Of a stretch of DNA of 64,000 nt, positions 25,130-33,390 are shown piece by piece. The notes beneath the pieces are model-generated. The model saw only the letters and a list, made by a program, of their open reading frames with translations, made no database searches and had not been told where the DNA came from. This DNA is from Streptomyces mangrovi (GTDB lineage Bacteria > Actinomycetota > Actinomycetes > Streptomycetales > Streptomycetaceae). A program made the translations under genes and the position numbers. The stretch covers positions 1 through 64,000 of the forward strand of contig NZ_FOSG01000005.1 in assembly GCF_900114215.1 (NCBI RefSeq), read 5' to 3'. The first letter of the stretch is position 1; each line of letters opens with the position of its first letter.

Positions 25130-25969
25130 TCAGAACTCCTTGCGAATGTCACCGAGCAACTCCTCGGTGTGTCGTACTGATACGGCCTGCGCACCCATGC
25201 GGTCCAGTGCCTCCAGGTAGGCGGCCGTGTCGGGGCGCTCGTCCAGATAGACGGCCCCTGTGAGGCTCTCGGTGTAGACGATGTCCGGCAGTTCCGGTAT
25301 GTCGAAGCGGAACAGCTGGAAGGGCCCGAACATGCCCGGGTGCGGGCCCGCTCCGAACGTCAGGATCTGGAGGGTGACGTTCGGCAGCGCGGTCGCCTCC
25401 AGGAGCCGGTCGATCTGCGCCCGCATGACCTCCGGTCCCCCGACGGGCCGGTGAAGGACCGTTTCGTCAACCACGACCCACAGCCGCGGGGCGTCCGGTT
25501 TCGCGATGAGCCGCTGCCGGCCCAGGCGCAGCGCGACCCGGCGCTCGAGTTCGTCGTCGGGCGCGCTGGGGAAGCCGGTGCGCAGCAGGGCTCGGGCGTA
25601 GTCCTCGGTCTGGAGCAGCCCGGGGACGCAGTGGGGCTCGTAGCCTCGGATGACGGAGGCGGAGCCCTCCAGGCTGACGTACAGGCCGAACCAGTCGGGC
25701 AGTACATCACGGAAGCGGTGCCACCATCCCGGTCTGCGCGACTCCTCCACCAGCGCCAGGAAGGAGTCGATCTCCTGCCGTTCGACACCGTACGTCTCCA
25801 GCAGCTTCTCCACGAACAGCGGTTTCAGGCCGACTTCGGCCTTCTCCATCCGCCGTACCGTCGCGGCGTTGACGCTGAGCGCGGCAGCGGCCTCCTCGAA
25901 GGAGCATCCGGCCTTTTCCCGCAGGTCGCGGAGTCGCAGACCGAGCACGATCCGCCCGACGGTCGCCAC
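25130..25969 (-). CDS. XRE-family regulator with DUF5753 domain (WhiJ-like)
   Basis: 279 residues: an N-terminal helix-turn-helix (about 8-65; LRLRDLREKAGCSFEEAAAALSVNAATVRRMEKAE) and a DUF5753 ligand-type domain (about 95-275; VIRGYEPHCVPGLLQTEDYARALL, DETVLHRPVGG, FGPFQLFRFD, VYTESLTGAVYLDE). GTG 25969 was preferred because GGGAGGGAA lies just upstream; an earlier start would add 15 unconserved residues. It works with the DUF397 partner. The divergent ATPase gene at 26139 is also a classical companion. Confidence 0.9.
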   Translation of the reverse strand: MATVGRIVLGLRLRDLREKAGCSFEEAAAALSVNAATVRRMEKAEVGLKPLFVEKLLETYGVERQEIDSFLALVEESRRPGWWHRFRDVLPDWFGLYVSLEGSASVIRGYEPHCVPGLLQTEDYARALLRTGFPSAPDDELERRVALRLGRQRLIAKPDAPRLWVVVDETVLHRPVGGPEVMRAQIDRLLEATALPNVTLQILTFGAGPHPGMFGPFQLFRFDIPELPDIVYTESLTGAVYLDERPDTAAYLEALDRMGAQAVSVRHTEELLGDIRKEF

Positions 25970-26138
25970 GTTCCCTCCCTCGAAACCCCTGGTCGAACAG
26001 TGAGTCTGACACACCGTCTATGACGTATGCAGCCTGCCTCGAATATTCTGCAATTTGCAAGACGCCTCTTGCCTTCTGCCTACCGCAGCGAGGATAGTGA
26101 GGGTCCCCACAGGCGGAAGTACGGAAAGGCGGACGGTC

Positions 26139-26582
26139 GTGGCGCTCTCCCCAGGCACGATGACGCTCCCGGGACCGGTCGGCGTGTGCCCTGACCTGCG
26201 CCAGGAGACATTCGAGCTGCCGGCCCAGCCCTTCTCCGTCGCCGACGCCCGCGACCGCGCCTTCGAGCGGCTCCTCCAGTGGGGCCTCTCCCCGGAGGTC
26301 TGCCGCACGGCACGGCTGGTGGTCTCCGAGCTGTTCACCAACGCCGTGCTGCACACGGACAGCGACCGCATCGGCTGCCTGCTGTACGTCGCCGACAACC
26401 AGATACGCATCGAGGTGCGCGACCAGGGCAGCTACGCCAGCACCCCGGTCCTGTGCTTCCCCCGGGCCGACGAGGAGCGCGGCCGGGGACTACAGCTGAT
26501 CGAATCGCTCACACAGGCCTGGGGGGTGGAGTCCGCAGGACTCGGACTGGGCCACATCGTGTGGGCCGTCATCCGGCCCTGA
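26139..26582 (+). CDS. Anti-sigma-factor-type ATP-binding protein (HATPase_c_2)
   Basis: 147 residues of the GHKL kinase fold used by SpoIIAB/RsbW anti-sigma factors. The N box is VVSELFTNAVLHT, the G1 box VRDQGSY and the G2 box RGRGLQLIESL. No transmembrane part. The start is uncertain: GTG 26139 has GGAAAGG 9 bp upstream, and ATG 26160 is possible. It is divergent from the XRE/DUF397 pair, forming the frequent Streptomyces developmental regulatory triad. Followed by a very strong terminator. Confidence 0.82.
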   Translation: MALSPGTMTLPGPVGVCPDLRQETFELPAQPFSVADARDRAFERLLQWGLSPEVCRTARLVVSELFTNAVLHTDSDRIGCLLYVADNQIRIEVRDQGSYASTPVLCFPRADEERGRGLQLIESLTQAWGVESAGLGLGHIVWAVIRP

Positions 26583-26606
26583 GCCGTCCGGAGCCGGATG
26601 ACCGCG

Positions 26607-26650
26607 AGGGCCCGGATCCCCTCCCGGCGAGGGGAGGGGATCCGGGCCCT
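26607..26650 (+). terminator. Terminator of the ATP-binding protein gene
   Basis: A perfect 19-bp inverted repeat, arms 26607-26625 and 26632-26650, with a 6-nt loop, 25 bp after the stop. Confidence 0.85.
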
Positions 26651-26745
26651 GCAGAAAGGACCAGGCCCGAGCCGCGTGGGGGCGGCTCGGGCCTTCCCCT
26701 GCCGGTCTTCCCCTGCCCGCCCTCGCCCCACGGGCGCCCGGCAGC

Positions 26746-26773
26746 CGGCGGCTGCCGCTACCGGCAGCCGCCG
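26746..26773 (-). terminator. Terminator of the flavoprotein gene
   Basis: A perfect 12-bp inverted repeat, arms 26746-26757 and 26762-26773, with loop ctac, downstream of the minus-strand flavoprotein stop at 26837. Confidence 0.65.
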
Positions 26774-26836
26774 CGGGAGGCGCGCCGGCCGGGCAGGCGC
26801 ACCGGGGCGGGGCGCGCCACCGGCCGGCGCCACCGG

Positions 26837-27382
26837 TCAGCGCCGCCGCACCGCCTCGTGCGCCGCGTCCAGCGCGAGGTGCCACGGGTACTCCTCGGGG
26901 CGCCCCTGCCCCGGCGGGTTCGGCACGAAGCCGCCGGGGCCGTACAGCACTCGTACGCCCTCCCCGCGCAGGACCTCCAGCGAACGCTCGAACTGCGGAT
27001 GCCGGGCGTAGGTGGAGTTCAGGCACGGCATCACCACCAGCGGGATGCGCTTGCCCATCGCCTCCGCGGCGAAGCCCACGACGAACGTCGAAGTGATGCC
27101 CAGCGCACAGGCGTTGACCGTGTGCAGGGTCGCCGGCGCCACCACCACGACATCCGTCCTGGGCCACGTCTCGGGCCGGCCGTAGAACCGGTAGGCGCTG
27201 CGCACCGGGTGGCCGGTCAGCTCCTCCAGCTCCGGCAGCCGGTCCTCCAGCCACTCCCGCGCGCTCGGCGTCAGCCCCAGGCACACCTGCCACCCCCGCG
27301 CCTGCGCGTCACGGATCGCGCGGTCGATGTGGACGACGGGCGGGGAGGCACAACCGAACAGGTACATGACTCGGTTCCTCAT
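26837..27382 (-). CDS. Flavoprotein (phosphopantothenoylcysteine-decarboxylase-like fold)
   Basis: 181 residues. It has the HFCD Rossmann-like flavoprotein pattern: an N-terminal strand MYLFGCASPPVVH, GLTPSAREWLEDRLPELEELTGHPV, VVVVAPATLHTVNACALGI (the P-A-T-x-N-T FMN motif) and GKRIPLVVMPCLNSTYARHPQFERSLEVLR (PAMN-like region). ATG 27382 was chosen; an ATG 15 bp later with GAGGA upstream is also plausible. The substrate is unknown. It is divergent from an XRE-TPR regulator, an arrangement often seen in Streptomyces. Confidence 0.82.
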   Translation of the reverse strand: MRNRVMYLFGCASPPVVHIDRAIRDAQARGWQVCLGLTPSAREWLEDRLPELEELTGHPVRSAYRFYGRPETWPRTDVVVVAPATLHTVNACALGITSTFVVGFAAEAMGKRIPLVVMPCLNSTYARHPQFERSLEVLRGEGVRVLYGPGGFVPNPPGQGRPEEYPWHLALDAAHEAVRRR

Positions 27383-27479
27383 GCTCCGCAGTTCACCACA
27401 CCTGATCAGCGCGAACTCACTGGGACGGGCGGCGGGTCGCGGGTACCGTTCAGATGCCGCGAGAAACGGAGGGCCCGGT

Positions 27480-28664
27480 ATGTCCGCATCCGACGACGAG
27501 CACATCGGTAACCGGATCGCCGCCCAGCGCAAGCGCGCCGGACTCACACAACAGGGGCTCGCCCAGCGCATCCCCTACTCCTACAGCCTTCTGCGCCATG
27601 TCGAGAGCGGCCACAAGAGCGCCTCCCCGCAGTTCGTGGCCGCCGTGGCCAGAGCACTGCGCACCGATGTCGCCACCCTGACGGGGCAGCCCGCGCACCC
27701 TCCCCGGCCCGACCGCGTCGACGGCCTGGTCCGGCCCATCCGCGAGGCGCTCGACCTGTACGACCTGCCGCCCGACCCCTGCGGCCCCGCCCTCCCCGCA
27801 CCCGAACTGGTCGCGGCCGCCGACGCGCTGTGCCGCGACGTGCGCGACGCCCGGCTGTACCAGGCGGCCGCCTGCCTGCCGGGCCTCCTGACGGACCTGA
27901 CCGTCTCCTGCCGGGAGCACCCGAGCACCGAGCTGTGGCGCGCCCTGGCGTCGGCGTACCGCAGCGCGCACGACGTGACGACGAAGCTCGGCAGCTACGA
28001 CCTGGCCGTCGTGGCGCTGGACCGGATGGGCTGGGCCGCCGAGCACGCCGGCGACCCGCTGCTCGGCGCGATCCGCCAGTACAAGCGGGCCCTGTCCTAC
28101 CGCAGCCGGGACGCCGAGCACCGCATCGGACTGCGCATGGTGGAGGTCGGGCACGATCTGCTGCGCCAGACCGGGGAGAGCACCGAGAGCCTGGCGGTGG
28201 CCGGTCAGCTCCACCTGGGCGCGGCCGTGATCGCGGCCCGCGCGGGCGACGCGGCGACCGTGGAGTTCCACCTCGCGCGGGCCGGGGAGATCGCCCGGCG
28301 CACCGGCGAGGTGGGAGCGGTGCACTGGCTGTCCTTCGGTCCGGCGAACGTCGGGACGCACGAGGTGTTCGCCCGGCTGGAGCTGCGCCAGTACGACGCG
28401 GCGCTGAGCGCGGCACGCGCGGTGCGCCCGCCGCGCGGCTGGGCCGCCTCCCGGCGGGCCGCCCTGCTGGTGGACCGGGCCCGCGCGGAGATGGAGACCG
28501 GCCGGATCGAGGCGGCGCTGGCCTCGCTGGCGCAGGCACGCGCGCTGGCGCCCCAGCAGACCCGCTTCCACCCCCGGGTGCGGGAGACGGTGCGCGGCCT
28601 GCTGAACCTGCGGCGCAGGTCGCCGGACACCCTGACCCGGATGGCCGCGTGGGTCGGCGTGTGA
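27480..28664 (+). CDS. XRE-family regulator with TPR-like C-terminal domain
   Basis: 394 residues: an N-terminal helix-turn-helix (about 8-60; IGNRIAAQRKRAGLTQQGLAQRIPYSYSLLRHVESG), then a long helical TPR-like region (about 95-390) with repeated A-x-x-L-x-x-A patterns, for instance GAIRQYKRALSYRSRD and VEFHLARAGEIARRTG. CGGAGGG sits 7 bp before ATG 27480. It is similar in build to the regulator at 41217-42431 and to quorum- or peptide-sensing XRE-TPR proteins. It probably controls itself and the divergent flavoprotein. Confidence 0.85.
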   Translation: MSASDDEHIGNRIAAQRKRAGLTQQGLAQRIPYSYSLLRHVESGHKSASPQFVAAVARALRTDVATLTGQPAHPPRPDRVDGLVRPIREALDLYDLPPDPCGPALPAPELVAAADALCRDVRDARLYQAAACLPGLLTDLTVSCREHPSTELWRALASAYRSAHDVTTKLGSYDLAVVALDRMGWAAEHAGDPLLGAIRQYKRALSYRSRDAEHRIGLRMVEVGHDLLRQTGESTESLAVAGQLHLGAAVIAARAGDAATVEFHLARAGEIARRTGEVGAVHWLSFGPANVGTHEVFARLELRQYDAALSAARAVRPPRGWAASRRAALLVDRARAEMETGRIEAALASLAQARALAPQQTRFHPRVRETVRGLLNLRRRSPDTLTRMAAWVGV

Positions 28665-28735
28665 CGGTCCGCGGCACGTGACGTCCGGGCGCATACGCCG
28701 GGGCGTCCGCGCCCGCGCGCATACGCCGACGGTAC

Positions 28736-28755
28736 CTGTCACCGAAGAGTGACAG
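28736..28755. promoter_or_regulatory. Palindromic operator candidate
   Basis: CTGTCAC-N6-GTGACAG, a perfect 7-bp dyad with a 6-bp spacer, about 65 bp before the start of the 28819 gene. It probably binds a dimeric regulator. The sequence gcatacgcc also occurs twice just upstream (near 28690 and 28719). Confidence 0.5.
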
Positions 28756-28818
28756 TTGAGAGCCGGCCGCGCCGCCACTCTGTGTCCGTAAGCGACCGTG
28801 ACAAGTCCGGGGGACCTT

Positions 28819-29304
28819 GTGCAGACCACACCAGACGCCACCCCACCCGCGGCCCCTGCCGTGACCGGCGAACCGCCCGGCCGGGACGGCCCGTTCGGCC
28901 GGGCCGTCCCGGAGGAGACCGCCCCGCCGGCCCCGGCGGCCGATGCCGACCCGCCGGAGGCGGCCGTCCTGGTGGACGCCGCCGCCGTCCAGTACACCAT
29001 CGGCCGCGCCCTGGCCCACGGCAGCGCACCCCTGCGCCACGGGGAACTGGTGGAGCTGGATGCCCGGTTGCGCGACCACATCCGGCTGCTGCTGCCGATC
29101 GCGCGGGCCCGCGCCGCCGTCCTGCGCCCCAGCACCGCCCAGTGGCTGCGCTACCGGGCGCGGCTGGACTGGATCACCAATCAGGCCGGGCGGGAGCTGG
29201 ACAGCGGACTGCACTCCGCCCGGCAGCAGGTGAGGTCCCTCGCACACGACTGCCGATGGCTGCTGCGGCAGACCCCCGAGTGGAACAGGAAGGCGACACC
29301 GTGA
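28819..29304 (+). CDS. DUF6415-like helical protein, function unknown
   Basis: 161 residues. The N-terminal 50 are Pro/Ala-rich and the rest helical: VQYTIGRALAHGSAPLRHGELVELDARLRDHIRLLLPIA, then a conserved LARDCRWLL-like motif (LAHDCRWLLRQTP) near the end. This matches a common streptomycete family annotated DUF6415, from memory. GTG 28819 has GGGGGA five bases upstream; GTG 28798 is also in frame. It overlaps the next gene by GTGA. Confidence 0.65.
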   Translation: MQTTPDATPPAAPAVTGEPPGRDGPFGRAVPEETAPPAPAADADPPEAAVLVDAAAVQYTIGRALAHGSAPLRHGELVELDARLRDHIRLLLPIARARAAVLRPSTAQWLRYRARLDWITNQAGRELDSGLHSARQQVRSLAHDCRWLLRQTPEWNRKATP

Positions 29305-29798
29305 CCATCTCCCCGCACTCCGCTCCGGCCGGCACCGCCGTCCAGCCCCCGCCGACCGGCTGGCTGGACCCCACCGGCCGCGTACCCGCCGTCCTGGCCG
29401 CCTGGGAGCACGGCGCACTGGGCGAGGTGCCCGCCGGGATCGCCTGGGACGTGGTGCGCATCCCGCTGCCCCTCGCCCGGGAGACGGTCCGCAGGATGCG
29501 GGCGGCGCGGGCCCCGCTCGGCCCCGTGCTCTCCACCCCGCTCGGCGCGGACTTCGTCGTCGCCCTGGGCTCGGCGGACGGTCTGGAGGTCGCCGGCATG
29601 TCCGTCCTGGGCCGCGGCACCCTGGTGCTGCTGCCTCACCCGGACGTCGTCGAACCGGATCCGATCGGCAACCGGGGCTGGATCGTGTGCCCCTCGGACC
29701 GGGCGCCCGCCTGGGGACCCGACCTCCGCGACGCCTACGCCGAGGCCCGCGCCGCAGCGGCGGCCGAGGCCGCGGAGACCACGGAGACCGCCCGGTGA
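29301..29798 (+). CDS. Conserved streptomycete protein of unknown function
   Basis: 165 residues. TGWLDPTGRVPAVLAAWEHGALGEVPAGIAWDVVRIPL, GPVLSTPLGADFVVALGSADG and GWIVCPSDRAPAWGPD give a pattern that vaguely recalls the N-terminal primase-polymerase-like proteins of Streptomyces (G-T-x-W-x-V-V, PVL, GSA), but catalytic residues are not clear. It is translationally coupled to the DUF6415-like gene, a pair that recurs in Streptomyces. It ends 77 bp before the gas-vesicle-like module. Confidence 0.6.
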   Translation: MTISPHSAPAGTAVQPPPTGWLDPTGRVPAVLAAWEHGALGEVPAGIAWDVVRIPLPLARETVRRMRAARAPLGPVLSTPLGADFVVALGSADGLEVAGMSVLGRGTLVLLPHPDVVEPDPIGNRGWIVCPSDRAPAWGPDLRDAYAEARAAAAAEAAETTETAR

Positions 29799-29875
29799 CG
29801 GGGGGTCGGGCCGCACGCCCGGCCGAACCCGCACCGCGCACGCATGGGAGGCAATCACCCGGATAGGCGTAACGG

Positions 29876-30448
29876 GTGAGCGATTACCAGGAGAGAGGCG
29901 TTCCCGCCGAGGCCGACGCGGTCCGGCCCGCACCGCCGCGCGTACCCGCGGCGCCGCGGGCCCGGACGCTGACACCCCAGCCGCTGGAGCCGCGGCGGGA
30001 CGGCGAGGGCAGCCTCGCCCATGTGGTGGAGACCCTTCTCGACAAGGGGCTGGTGCTCAACGCGGACATCATGGTGTCGGTGGCCGGTGTCGAGCTCCTC
30101 GGCATCCGGCTGCGGGCGGCGCTGGCCTCCTTCGAGACCGCCGCGCGCTACGGGCTGGAGTTCCCCTCCGGCACCGATGTCGACACGGCCGCCTGGCGCG
30201 AGGCCCGCGAGGAGAAGGACAGCTGTCCCGAGTGCGGAAAGCGCTCGCCGGTGAGCCAGTTGCTGGAGGACATGTGCCCGTGGTGCGGCTGGCGCAGCGC
30301 CCGGGCCCGGCTGGCCCGGGGCCGCGCCGCCCCGCGCGCCCTCGCCGGCGACGGCGGCCCGCACGACGGCGGGAGCCCGAAGGACGGCGGGGACCCGGAA
30401 GACGGCGGGAGCCCGAAGGGCGGCGGGGGCGTTGGCCGTGACGGCTGA
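29876..30448 (+). CDS. GvpA/J-like protein with added zinc ribbon and repeat tail
   Basis: 190 residues. The central GvpA-family domain (about 45-105) reads SLAHVVETLLDKGLVLNADI then VSVAGVELLGIRLRAALASFETAARYG, matching the L-x-D-x-[IV]-L-D-K-G...V-S-[LV]-x-G-[IV]-E-L core of gas vesicle proteins, closest to the minor GvpJ/M/S types. After it come two Cys pairs (CPECGK, CPWCGW) forming a probable zinc ribbon, and a tail of D-G-G-x-P repeats. GTG 29876 has only a distant GGGAGG. No ordinary GvpA gene is nearby. It is the first gene of a four-gene run. Confidence 0.8.
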   Translation: MSDYQERGVPAEADAVRPAPPRVPAAPRARTLTPQPLEPRRDGEGSLAHVVETLLDKGLVLNADIMVSVAGVELLGIRLRAALASFETAARYGLEFPSGTDVDTAAWREAREEKDSCPECGKRSPVSQLLEDMCPWCGWRSARARLARGRAAPRALAGDGGPHDGGSPKDGGDPEDGGSPKGGGGVGRDG

Positions 30449-31391
30449 ACGCCCGCCGATGAAGCCCACCAGGGACCCGCGCGTGACGCTGGACGACCTG
30501 GTCGAGGTCCTGCTGAACAAGGGCGCCGTCCTCCATCTGGACCTCATCGTCTCGGTGGCCGACATCCCGCTGATCGGCGTCAGTCTGCGCGCCGCGATAG
30601 CGGGCATGGAGACCATGCTGGAGTACGGCATGCTGCGCCGCTGGGACGAGGACACCCGTGCCTGGGCCGAGCGCTCCACCGGACACCGCGACCTCGAACC
30701 GCGCGCCGGGGAGCGGCACATCGTCCACATGCGCGGCGGCCATCTGCTGGAGGACGGCTTCCAGACCACCTGGCGCCCCGGCACCGTCCACCTCACCGAC
30801 CGGCGGCTGGTCGTGATGCGCCGCGAACCGCGCGAGGTGCTGTGGGAGACGGAGCTTGCGGCGGTGCGCACGGTACGGCCGGAGACCGAGCGGAGCGTCG
30901 GCGGTGAACAGCGCACCAGGCTGCGCGTCGTCCTGGCGGACGGCCGCGAGGCCCTGCTGTCCTGCACCGAGCCGGAGAGACTGCGCGCCCTGCTGGCGAG
31001 CACATGCCCCGGCCCGCTGGAGACGTCCCCCGCCGACCCGGAACGGCAGGACGGCGAGGCCGGCGACGGCGGCCCGGCGGTGCTCGAAGGCCACCTCTGG
31101 TACCACGAGCCGCGTCGCGACGGCCCGTTGTGGCGCGGCGGGCAGGGACGGCTCACCCCGGAGGCGCTGGTGTGGAAGTCGCCGCTGGACGCCCGCCCCG
31201 CACTGGTCCTGCCCTCCGACGACATCACCGCCGTCCGCACCGAGCCCGGGCGCTCACCGGCCGGCGGGGGGAGGGTGATCACCGTGGAGACGGCCTCGCA
31301 GGGGCCGGTGACGCTCACGGCCGACGAACCGGGGCGCTGGGCCGGGGCGCTGGACTCGCTGCGCACCGCGGTGCCGCTGCCCTCGGCCTGA
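30438..31391 (+). CDS. GvpA-like domain fused to two GRAM/PH-like domains
   Basis: 317 residues. The N-terminal GvpA-family domain (about 15-75) includes TLDDLVEVLLNKGAVLHLDL and VSVADIPLIGVSLRAAIAGMET. Two beta-rich segments of about 90-100 residues follow (about 95-190 and 215-312) that look like bacterial PH/GRAM domains: GERHIVHMRGGHL...GTVHLTDRRLVVMRREPREVLWET, and VLEGHLWYHEPRRDG...GRLTPEALVWKSP. PH/GRAM domains often bind membranes or proteins. Such a fusion is not part of a standard gas vesicle set. GTG 30438 has a GGGGG ribosome site; TTG 30432 is an alternative. It overlaps the previous gene by 11 bp. Confidence 0.78.
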   Translation: MTAERPPMKPTRDPRVTLDDLVEVLLNKGAVLHLDLIVSVADIPLIGVSLRAAIAGMETMLEYGMLRRWDEDTRAWAERSTGHRDLEPRAGERHIVHMRGGHLLEDGFQTTWRPGTVHLTDRRLVVMRREPREVLWETELAAVRTVRPETERSVGGEQRTRLRVVLADGREALLSCTEPERLRALLASTCPGPLETSPADPERQDGEAGDGGPAVLEGHLWYHEPRRDGPLWRGGQGRLTPEALVWKSPLDARPALVLPSDDITAVRTEPGRSPAGGGRVITVETASQGPVTLTADEPGRWAGALDSLRTAVPLPSA

Positions 31392-31471
31392 CGTCGGCCT
31401 GCACGTACGCGGACGGCGGCCCCCAGGACGGCGGGCGGGAAACGGGCGGGAAGACAAGGACGGAGAAGATC

Positions 31472-31786
31472 ATGGCCATCACAGTCGACGAGAAGAGCCT
31501 CAAACAGGGGGTGCTCTCCCTGGTCGTCACCCTGGTCGAGGTGATCCAGGAGGCCCTGGAACGGCAGGCGCTGCGCCGGATGAACGGCGGCGACCTGACC
31601 GAGGAGGAGCTCGAACGCCTGGGCGACGCCCTGCTGGAGCTGGACGAGGCCGTCGAGGAGATCAAGTCCGACCACGGGATCACCGACTCCGTCGCGGACC
31701 TGCACCGGGGCCTGGACGAGGTGGTGGACGACGTGGTGGACAAACTGGTCAACCCCGCCCGCTGGGCCGAGGAGGCACGGCGGTGA
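31472..31786 (+). CDS. gvpK: Gas vesicle protein GvpK
   Basis: 104 residues. The sequence DEKSLKQGVLSLVVTLVEVIQEALERQALRRMNGGDLTEEELERLGDALLELDEAVEEIK is the GvpK family hallmark: a short helical cytoplasmic protein needed for gas vesicle assembly. GGAGAA lies 5 bp upstream of ATG 31472. It is coupled to the GvpL/F gene by GTGA. Its presence supports reading this run as a gas-vesicle-derived module. Confidence 0.88.
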   Translation: MAITVDEKSLKQGVLSLVVTLVEVIQEALERQALRRMNGGDLTEEELERLGDALLELDEAVEEIKSDHGITDSVADLHRGLDEVVDDVVDKLVNPARWAEEARR

Positions 31787-32619
31787 CGGGGCCGGCCCTG
31801 TACGTGTACGCGGTGGTCCCCGACCGGCCCGGCGCCGCCGACGGCGTCACCGGGATCGACGGGCGCCCCCTGCGCCTGCCGGCCGCCCCGGGCACGGGGC
31901 TGGCCGCACTGGTCCACGACGCGGAACCGGCCCCCTACCAGGGCACGGACGAGGACGTGCGGCGCCGGGTGGCCGAGCAGGACCGGGCGGTGGTGGCCGT
32001 GTGGGAGCGCACCGGCGCGCTTCTGCCGATGACGTTCAACGTGCTGGTCGCCCCCGACCCCTCACCACAGGACCCCCGCACCGCCGAGGAGCGCCTGCGC
32101 GACTGGCTCACCTCCCGCGCGGCCGGGCTCCGCTCCCGCCTGGAGGCGCTGGAGGGCCGGGCTGAGCTGCGGGTGGAGATCACCGTCGACCGCGCGGAGT
32201 CCACCCGGGACGACGAGCGCGCCCGCGCCCTGGAGGCGGAGATGGCGAGCCGCTCCCCCGGGCTGCGCCGCCTGCTGGCCAGGCAGCTCGAACAGCTGCG
32301 CCGGGAGTCCTCCGAGCGTCTGGCCGACGTCCTCCACGCGGATGTGCGCCGCAGGCTGCTGGCCGTGGCCGAGGACCTGCGGGAGCGGTCGCGCGGTGTG
32401 CGCGACCCGGGCGAGGCGGACGTCCTCTCGGCGGCCCTGCTGGTGCGCACGGAGGACATCGAGGCGGTGGGCACCGTGCTGGCCGCCGTCCAGGGCGAAC
32501 AGCCCGCCGCCCGCATCCGTTTCCTCGGCCCCTGGCCGCCCTACACCTTCGCCGACCTCCCCGACGGCCCTCGCGACCCCGCCGCCCCGGAGCAGGAGCA
32601 CGCCCCGGAGCGGGGCTAG
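31783..32619 (+). CDS. Gas vesicle protein GvpL/GvpF
   Basis: 278 residues. It starts LYVYAVVPD, the canonical beginning of GvpL/GvpF, with LAALVHDAEPAPYQGTDED, LLPMTFNVLV (P-M-x-F-x-V/T motif), ELRVEITVD and a central helical LRRLLARQLEQLRRESSERLADVLHADV before FLGPWPPYTFAD, the typical ending. GvpF/L are accessory proteins that bind GvpA and help nucleate the vesicle. The start overlaps the gvpK stop. Confidence 0.88.
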   Translation: MTGPALYVYAVVPDRPGAADGVTGIDGRPLRLPAAPGTGLAALVHDAEPAPYQGTDEDVRRRVAEQDRAVVAVWERTGALLPMTFNVLVAPDPSPQDPRTAEERLRDWLTSRAAGLRSRLEALEGRAELRVEITVDRAESTRDDERARALEAEMASRSPGLRRLLARQLEQLRRESSERLADVLHADVRRRLLAVAEDLRERSRGVRDPGEADVLSAALLVRTEDIEAVGTVLAAVQGEQPAARIRFLGPWPPYTFADLPDGPRDPAAPEQEHAPERG

Positions 32620-32647
32620 GCGGTTCCGTCCGGGTTCCGTCCGGCCC

Positions 32648-33244
32648 TTACATGCCGAACTCCGCCGCGGAGAGCCCCAGTGCGGCGCAGGCCTCCCGGA
32701 CAGCCTGCTGCTCGGACTGGTCGATGTGGCCGTCGGCGCCGGCGATGACGATGCCGGTCTGGACGACGGCCCTGGCCTCCGCCGGCTTCTTGGCGGCCTT
32801 GGCGATCTCCTGCAGCGCCTCCGCCCTGCCCGCCTGGAAGTCGGCCGTGAGCCGGTCCACATGACGGTTGAACCGTTGGCGCAGTTGCTCGGGCGGGAAG
32901 TTCCGCAGAACGTCGTTGTCGACGATCATCGACTCCATCCGCTGCCGCTCCGACGGGTCCACATGTCCGTCGGCAGCGGCCACCAGCGCGCACATCGCCA
33001 TGCTCGCGTCCCGGTACGCACCGCTCTTCAACTCGGCCTTGGCCGAGGCGAGCTGGGACTTCAGCAGGCCCACCAGCTGGGCCTTCGTCCCTCCCCCGGA
33101 GCCGGATCCGGGGCGGGCGCCGTGGCCCTGGCCGGCGGCCCCCGGCCCTCCGATCCCCGGTCCGCCCGTGCCCTGCCCGCCCCGGGACTGTTGGAGGTTC
33201 CTGGCCTGGTCCTTGAGCCGGTCCCACATCGCCACTTGAGCCAT
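32648..33244 (-). CDS. TerB-family tellurite/stress protein
   Basis: 198 residues from ATG 33244 (GAGG 6 bp upstream; an ATG at 33304 would add 20 unconserved residues). It opens MWDRLKDQARNLQQ, then a Gly-rich insert (about 20-55), then the all-helical TerB domain (about 60-198): DASMAMCALVAAADGHVDPSERQRMESMI, LRNFPPEQLRQRFNRHVDRLTADF, AGADGHIDQSEQQAVREACAALGL. Two acidic D-G-x-[ILV]-D-x-[ST]-E motifs, the metal-binding signature, are intact. The Gly-rich insert is unusual. It converges with the gas-vesicle-like run. Confidence 0.88.
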   Translation of the reverse strand: MAQVAMWDRLKDQARNLQQSRGGQGTGGPGIGGPGAAGQGHGARPGSGSGGGTKAQLVGLLKSQLASAKAELKSGAYRDASMAMCALVAAADGHVDPSERQRMESMIVDNDVLRNFPPEQLRQRFNRHVDRLTADFQAGRAEALQEIAKAAKKPAEARAVVQTGIVIAGADGHIDQSEQQAVREACAALGLSAAEFGM

Positions 33245-33390
33245 CCCGTCCTCGGCCGCCGCCCGTCCGACGCGGGCCGCAGATCTTCGTTCACCGTCCG
33301 TCATCACAACGTCCCCGGGGCCCGCCCTGGTTCCACGGGCGCCCGGATCACCGCCCACAAGCCCCGCCGGACGCTCCGCCGGACGCTCCG

